This document shows positions 60,140-64,000 of a stretch of DNA of 64,000 bases, piece by piece. This stretch comes from Nonomuraea soli (GTDB taxonomy: Bacteria; Actinomycetota; Actinomycetes; Streptosporangiales; Streptosporangiaceae): positions 654,970-718,969 of the forward strand of contig NZ_JACDUR010000005.1 in NCBI RefSeq assembly GCF_013761175.1, given 5' to 3'. Every line of letters starts with the position of its first letter. Positions within the stretch are counted from its first letter, which is position 1. The notes below the pieces were generated by a model, which was given only the letters and a program-made list of their open reading frames with translations, was not told where the DNA came from and did no database searches. The position numbers and the translations under genes are program-made.

Positions 60140-61132
60140 ATGGCACGCACGCGCATCCTGTGCGTGCTCGCCGCCGCACTCCTCGTCGCCGTCGCCCTGA
60201 GCATCACCATCGGGGCGAAAGCCGTCCCCCTCACCGACGCCTGGCAGGCGCTGACCGCGCCCACGGGGAGCGAGAACGACATCATCATCCGCTCCCTGCG
60301 CGTGCCACGCACCATCCTCGGCGTGCTGGCCGGCATCGCCCTCGGCGTCGCCGGCGCGCTCATGCAGGGCCACACCCGCAACCCGCTGGCCGACCCCGGG
60401 CTGCTCGGCGTGACCCAGGGCGCCGCCTTCCTGATGGTCTCCTCGATCATCTTCCTCGGCGTCTCCAATCTGTACGCCTACATCTGGTTCGGCCTGGCCG
60501 GGGCACTGATCGCCAGCGTCGGCGTCTTCGCCCTCGGCATGGTCGGCGGGCGCGGCGGCCCCACGCCCGTCACGCTCGCCCTCGCGGGCACCGCCGTCAG
60601 CGCCTTCCTCTACGCGCTGACCTCGGCCATCGTGCTGCTCGACGAGCAGGCCATGGACGTCTTCCGCTTCTGGCAGGCCGGCTCCATCGCCGCCCGCAGC
60701 GCCGACGTCGTCTGGCAGATCGTGCCGTTCATCGCCGCCGGGCTGATCCTCGCCCTCGTCAACGCCCCAGGACTCAACGCGCTGTCCCTGGGCGAGGACG
60801 TCGCCCGCTCACTCGGCCAGGACGTCAACCGCACCCGCGCGGTCGGCGTGGCCGCCGTCACGCTGCTGACCGGCGCCTCCGTCGCCGCCTGCGGCGCGCT
60901 CGCCTTCGTCGGGCTCATCGTCCCGCACCTGGCCAGGCATCTGTCGGGCACCGACCACCGCTGGCTGCTGCCGTACTCCGGGCTCATCGGAGCGGCCCTG
61001 CTGCTCGTCGCCGACGTGATCGGCCGCGTCGTCGCGCCACCCGGCGAACTCGAGGTCGGCGTCGTGCTCGCCCTGCTCGGCGCGCCGTTCTTCATCGCGC
61101 TCGTGCGGCGCAGGAAGCCGGTGCGGCTGTGA
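60140..61132 (+). CDS. Siderophore ABC permease (FecCD type), first subunit
   Basis: 330 residues; AGGAGG seven bases before the ATG fixes the start. About ten hydrophobic segments, FecCD signatures RVPRTILGVLAGIALGVAGALMQGHTRNPLADPGLLGV and GALAFVGLIVPHLARHLSG. Pairs with the next gene in the inner membrane. Confidence 0.95.
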   Translation: MARTRILCVLAAALLVAVALSITIGAKAVPLTDAWQALTAPTGSENDIIIRSLRVPRTILGVLAGIALGVAGALMQGHTRNPLADPGLLGVTQGAAFLMVSSIIFLGVSNLYAYIWFGLAGALIASVGVFALGMVGGRGGPTPVTLALAGTAVSAFLYALTSAIVLLDEQAMDVFRFWQAGSIAARSADVVWQIVPFIAAGLILALVNAPGLNALSLGEDVARSLGQDVNRTRAVGVAAVTLLTGASVAACGALAFVGLIVPHLARHLSGTDHRWLLPYSGLIGAALLLVADVIGRVVAPPGELEVGVVLALLGAPFFIALVRRRKPVRL

Positions 61133-62142
61133 GATTCCGCGTACGGCCCCGCGCGGTGATCGCCTGCGTGACCGGGTCCATCGCCCTGCTCCTGCTGATG
61201 GCGCTCAACATCCGCATCGGTGACATCCCCATGTCCCTGGGCGAGGTGTTGCGGGGAGTGATCGAAGGCGACTTCGTCGTCATGGAGCTGCGCCTGCCCC
61301 GCGCCCTCACCGGCGCCCTCGTCGGGGCCGCGCTGGCCATGGCGGGCGGCATCACCCAGTCCATCGCCCGCAACCCGCTGGCCAGCCCCGAGATCCTCGG
61401 CGTCACCACCGGCGCCTCCGTCATGGTCGTGGCCGGCATCGTCGCCAGCGGCAGCGTGTACGGCGGAGCCAGCGGCCTGCTGCTCAGCCTCGGCATCCCC
61501 GTCCTGGCCCTGCTCGGCGGATTGCTCGGAGCGGCGCTCGTCTACTCCCTGGCCTGGCGGCGAGGGCTCGACGGCTACCGGCTCGTCCTCGTCGGCATCG
61601 GCGTGGCCGCCGTGTTCACCAACGTGAAGTACTGGCTGCTGACCGTCGGCGACGTCAACGACACCACGCGCGCCATGGTGTGGATCTCCGGGTCCCTGCA
61701 CGGACGCGGATGGGAGCACGTGCTCCCCGTCTTCCTCGCCCTGGCCGTCCTCGTGCCCGTCGCCCTGGCGGCCACCCGCACCCTCGACGCGCTCCGCTTC
61801 GCCGATGACACCGCCATGTCGCTCGGCGTGCGGCTCAACCCGGCGCGCGCCGGCATGATCCTGCTGGCCGTGGGTCTGGCCGCCGTCGCCACCGCCTCCG
61901 CCGGGCCCATTGCCTTCGTCGCCCTCGCCTCGCCGCAGATCGCCCTCAGGCTGACGGGGTCGGGCAGGCCGCCCCTGCTGACGTCGGCGATCGTCGGAGC
62001 GGTCCTGGTCGCCGCGGCGGACCTGATCGCCAGAACCGCCTTCGCCCCCGTCGAACTGCCCGTGGGCATCGTCACCGCCGTGCTCGGCGCGCCGTACCTG
62101 ATCTACCTGCTCATCCGACTGCGAAGGGGAACCCGCACATGA
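61129..62142 (+). CDS. Siderophore ABC permease (FecCD type), second subunit
   Basis: 337 residues from a GTG at 61129 overlapping the previous stop (GTGA). FecCD features RLPRALTGALVGAALAMAGGITQSIARNPLASPEILGVT and AGPIAFVALASPQIALRLTG. The two permeases differ, so they form a heterodimeric channel. Confidence 0.95.
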   Translation: MRFRVRPRAVIACVTGSIALLLLMALNIRIGDIPMSLGEVLRGVIEGDFVVMELRLPRALTGALVGAALAMAGGITQSIARNPLASPEILGVTTGASVMVVAGIVASGSVYGGASGLLLSLGIPVLALLGGLLGAALVYSLAWRRGLDGYRLVLVGIGVAAVFTNVKYWLLTVGDVNDTTRAMVWISGSLHGRGWEHVLPVFLALAVLVPVALAATRTLDALRFADDTAMSLGVRLNPARAGMILLAVGLAAVATASAGPIAFVALASPQIALRLTGSGRPPLLTSAIVGAVLVAAADLIARTAFAPVELPVGIVTAVLGAPYLIYLLIRLRRGTRT

Positions 62143-62945
62143 GGCTCCAGGCGGTGGACGTCCGTCTCGCGTACGGCGACCGCGTGGTGGTGGACGGCCT
62201 CGACCTCGGCATCGAGGCAGGCACCGTCACCACCATCATCGGCCCCAACGGCTGCGGCAAATCCACCCTGCTGCGCGCCCTCGGCCGCCTGCTCAAGCCG
62301 GCGGGCGGCGAGGTGCTGCTCGACGGCAAGCGCATCGACAAGCTCCCCACCCGCGAGGTCGCCCGCGTGCTCGGCGTCCTGCCCCAGTCGCCCACCGCCC
62401 CGGAGGGCCTCACCGTCGCCGACCTGGTCGCCCGCGGGCGCCACCCCCACCAGACCTGGTACCGCCAGTGGTCCTCGGACGACGAGTCGGCGGTCGCCGA
62501 CGCCCTGTCCATGACGGGCCTGTCCGACCTGGCCGACCGGCCGCTCGACGAGCTCTCCGGCGGCCAGCGCCAGCGCGCGTGGATCTCCATGGCGCTCGCC
62601 CAGGGCACCGACCTGCTGCTGCTGGACGAACCGACCACCTTCCTCGACCTCGCCCACCAGGTGGAGGTGCTGGAGCTGGTCAGGCACCTGCACTCGTCGC
62701 TGGAGCGCACGGTCGTCATGGTGCTGCACGACCTCAACCTCGCCGCCAGGTACGCGGACCGGCTGGTGGCCATGCGGTCGGGGCACATCATCGCCGCGGG
62801 CACGCCGCACGAGGTGCTCACGGAGGAACTGCTGGCCTCGGTGTTCGACCTGGACGCCAAGGTGATCGCCGATCCGGTGGCGGGCACGCCCCTCGTCGTC
62901 CCCATCGGCACCCGGCACGGATCGCCCCCGGCGTCACCTGCCTGA
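62139..62945 (+). CDS. Siderophore ABC ATPase (FecE/FhuC type)
   Basis: 268 residues. Walker A GPNGCGKSTLLR, Q-loop VLPQSPTAPEGLTV, signature LSGGQRQRAW, Walker B LLLLDEPTTFLD and H-loop MVLHDLNLAARYADR. The ATG overlaps the permease stop (ATGA). It completes a SBP-permease-permease-ATPase iron importer under the iron box at 60.08 kb. The FhuF-like reductase at 11.3 kb may complete the pathway. Confidence 0.95.
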   Translation: MRLQAVDVRLAYGDRVVVDGLDLGIEAGTVTTIIGPNGCGKSTLLRALGRLLKPAGGEVLLDGKRIDKLPTREVARVLGVLPQSPTAPEGLTVADLVARGRHPHQTWYRQWSSDDESAVADALSMTGLSDLADRPLDELSGGQRQRAWISMALAQGTDLLLLDEPTTFLDLAHQVEVLELVRHLHSSLERTVVMVLHDLNLAARYADRLVAMRSGHIIAAGTPHEVLTEELLASVFDLDAKVIADPVAGTPLVVPIGTRHGSPPASPA

Positions 62946-63007
62946 ACCCCTGCTCACCTCAAAAGACACCGGTTCCCACCAGGCGTTCGCTATGCGACGA
63001 TCACCCG

Positions 63008-63493
63008 GTGCTGCGCAGCCTGGAAATCCAAGCCACCCTCTCCACCCCCTCCACGCCCGACCACCTCCCCCACTTATCGTGGTCCCCCACCATCGAACTG
63101 AGCCTCGACTGCTTCGTCTGCGTACGCGTGGGCCGCACCACCCGGCTCGAACGGGGTGCCGAGCAAGCCATCTGCTCCTCCGACCGCGACCACGGACCGC
63201 ACTTCGCCCCGGCCCGCATCGCCGAGTTCGACACCGCCGGCACCTCGCTGCGCGCCGTCGTCGAGTTCTGGTGGGCGCCCTTCCACGACGCCAAGCGCGA
63301 CACCCCGGCCACGCCGCTGAGCGAGGCCCCGTGGGTGCGGCTGCACCTGGCCTACCAGTGCCCCCTCCACGCGGCCCCCGGAACGGCCTCCACGCAGACG
63401 AACCTGGTCCGCCCGACCGCCCTGCGCTGTGAGCACTGCGCCGCCGTGATCGCCACCAGCCATGAGGCGCCCGCCATCCGCCTGCTGGGATGA
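63008..63493 (+). CDS. Small Cys-rich protein, unknown function
   Basis: 161 residues from a GTG at 63008 (VLRSLEIQATLSTPSTPDHL). It carries CxxC-like pairs in LDCFVCV and LRCEHCAAV plus YQCPLHA, suggesting a structural zinc or Fe-S ribbon. The start is uncertain because no Shine-Dalgarno is visible. It lies 62 bp past the iron importer in the same direction and could belong to its transcript. No family recognised. Confidence 0.6.
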   Translation: MLRSLEIQATLSTPSTPDHLPHLSWSPTIELSLDCFVCVRVGRTTRLERGAEQAICSSDRDHGPHFAPARIAEFDTAGTSLRAVVEFWWAPFHDAKRDTPATPLSEAPWVRLHLAYQCPLHAAPGTASTQTNLVRPTALRCEHCAAVIATSHEAPAIRLLG

Positions 63494-63527
63494 ACCGCCG
63501 GAAGCCGGGTAGCAGCGGCTGGTGCCC

Positions 63528-64000
63528 ATGTTCGAGAAATTCCAGGCCGAGCACGTTCAGACCGGCGAGGCGTCGATCTTCACCCGCCATGGCGGCGACG
63601 GGCCGCCGGTGTTGTTGCTGCACGGCCATCCCCGCACCTCCGCGACCTGGCATCGGGTGGCGCCGCTCCTGGTGGACCAGGGCTTCACCGTGGTCTGCCC
63701 CGATCTGCGCGGGTACGGCAGGTCGCGTGGCCCGGCTCCCGCGGCCGATCATTCCGCGCACTCCAAACGCGCGGTGGCCGGCGACCTTCTGGCGGTGATG
63801 CGGACGCTCGGGCACGAGCGGTTCGCGCTGGCGGGTCACGACCGTGGCGGTGCCGTGGCCCTGCGGCTGGCCCTCGACCACCCCGACGCCGTCACCCGCC
63901 TGGCGATCCTGGACTGCATGCCGATCAGCGAGCACCTGTCGCGCATCACGGCGCAGTTCGCCACCCAGTGGTGGCACTGGTTCTTCTTCGCGCAGCCGGA
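63528..64000 (+). CDS. Alpha/beta hydrolase, haloacetate-dehalogenase-like, 3' end beyond window
   Basis: 157 codons seen from the ATG at 63528. N-terminal LLLHGHPRTSATWHRVAPLL (oxyanion HGHP), DLRGYGRSRGP, and nucleophile elbow LAGHDRGGAVALRLALDHPDAV with Asp. An Asp nucleophile at GHDRG marks the fluoroacetate/haloalkane dehalogenase and epoxide hydrolase branch. The acid and histidine residues lie beyond the window. The C-terminal part seen (AQFATQWWHWFFFAQPE) fits the cap domain. Confidence 0.85.
   Translation, partial: MFEKFQAEHVQTGEASIFTRHGGDGPPVLLLHGHPRTSATWHRVAPLLVDQGFTVVCPDLRGYGRSRGPAPAADHSAHSKRAVAGDLLAVMRTLGHERFALAGHDRGGAVALRLALDHPDAVTRLAILDCMPISEHLSRITAQFATQWWHWFFFAQP

Noticed and set aside
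60160..62142. Long form of the second siderophore permease starting in the first permease
   Set aside because: The upstream portion is an Arg-rich shadow of the first permease; the GTGA overlap at 61129 marks the real start.

Overview
The window is very GC-rich and gene-dense. It has frequent GTG starts, many ATGA/GTGA overlaps, DmdR/IdeR-type iron boxes, many TetR/LacI/MerR/IclR regulators, an ECF sigma factor of the SigR type and a Cds1-type cysteine desulfhydrase. Together these indicate a filamentous actinobacterium. The Streptosporangiales (Nonomuraea/Streptosporangium-like) are my best guess, but no rRNA is present to prove it. It reads as ordinary chromosome: I see no transposase, phage structural gene, CRISPR array or conjugation gene.

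Layout. 1-1.8 kb: 5' part of a TPR regulator (minus strand) and a tRNA-Lys(CTT) with terminator. 1.8-7.7 kb: nucleoside hydrolase, OsmC, a short ApbE-like protein, a CPA antiporter with a holin-like membrane protein, and a histidine-ammonia-lyase relative lacking the usual MIO tripeptide. 7.7-11.3 kb: LacI regulator divergent from an amidohydrolase/cupin-dioxygenase pair, then a secreted GDPD. 11.3-18.6 kb: FhuF-like ferric reductase behind an iron box, a NitT/TauT-type ABC importer with an MFS porter, and divergent from it a benzaldehyde-type dehydrogenase plus IclR regulator. 18.6-24.9 kb: LacI regulator, MFS exporter, ArsR-like regulator and a sugar ABC importer; the LacI gene and the importer share the same palindromic operator. 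25.5-36.7 kb: ABC exporter, class B PBP, MerR/aldo-keto reductase pair, TetR/beta-glucosidase pair, quinone oxidoreductase, M15-like secreted protein, aldehyde dehydrogenase and a hydrolase.

36.7-43.7 kb is the most unusual stretch. Two large paralogous NB-ARC/TPR/LuxR regulators alternate with three stand-alone, shortened proteins resembling the N-terminal part of acyl-CoA synthetases (ANL superfamily). All three small genes have leaderless-type promoters with the same 21-nt interval between the -10 box and a 12-nt-periodic GCAT repeat. This looks like a dedicated regulatory circuit, and I know of no description of it.

43.8-64 kb: a membrane-protein trio, typA, a large membrane protein, a run of minus-strand genes (DUF2079, DUF2461, HerA-like ATPase, polysaccharide deacetylase, small protein, XRE-cupin regulator), an EamA exporter, a MEDS/HATPase anti-sigma-type protein convergent with a SigR-like ECF sigma factor, cds1, a siderophore uptake system under an iron box, a Cys-rich small protein and the 5' part of an alpha/beta hydrolase. 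A repeated architectural theme is convergent neighbours whose coding ends overlap by 4-38 bp.
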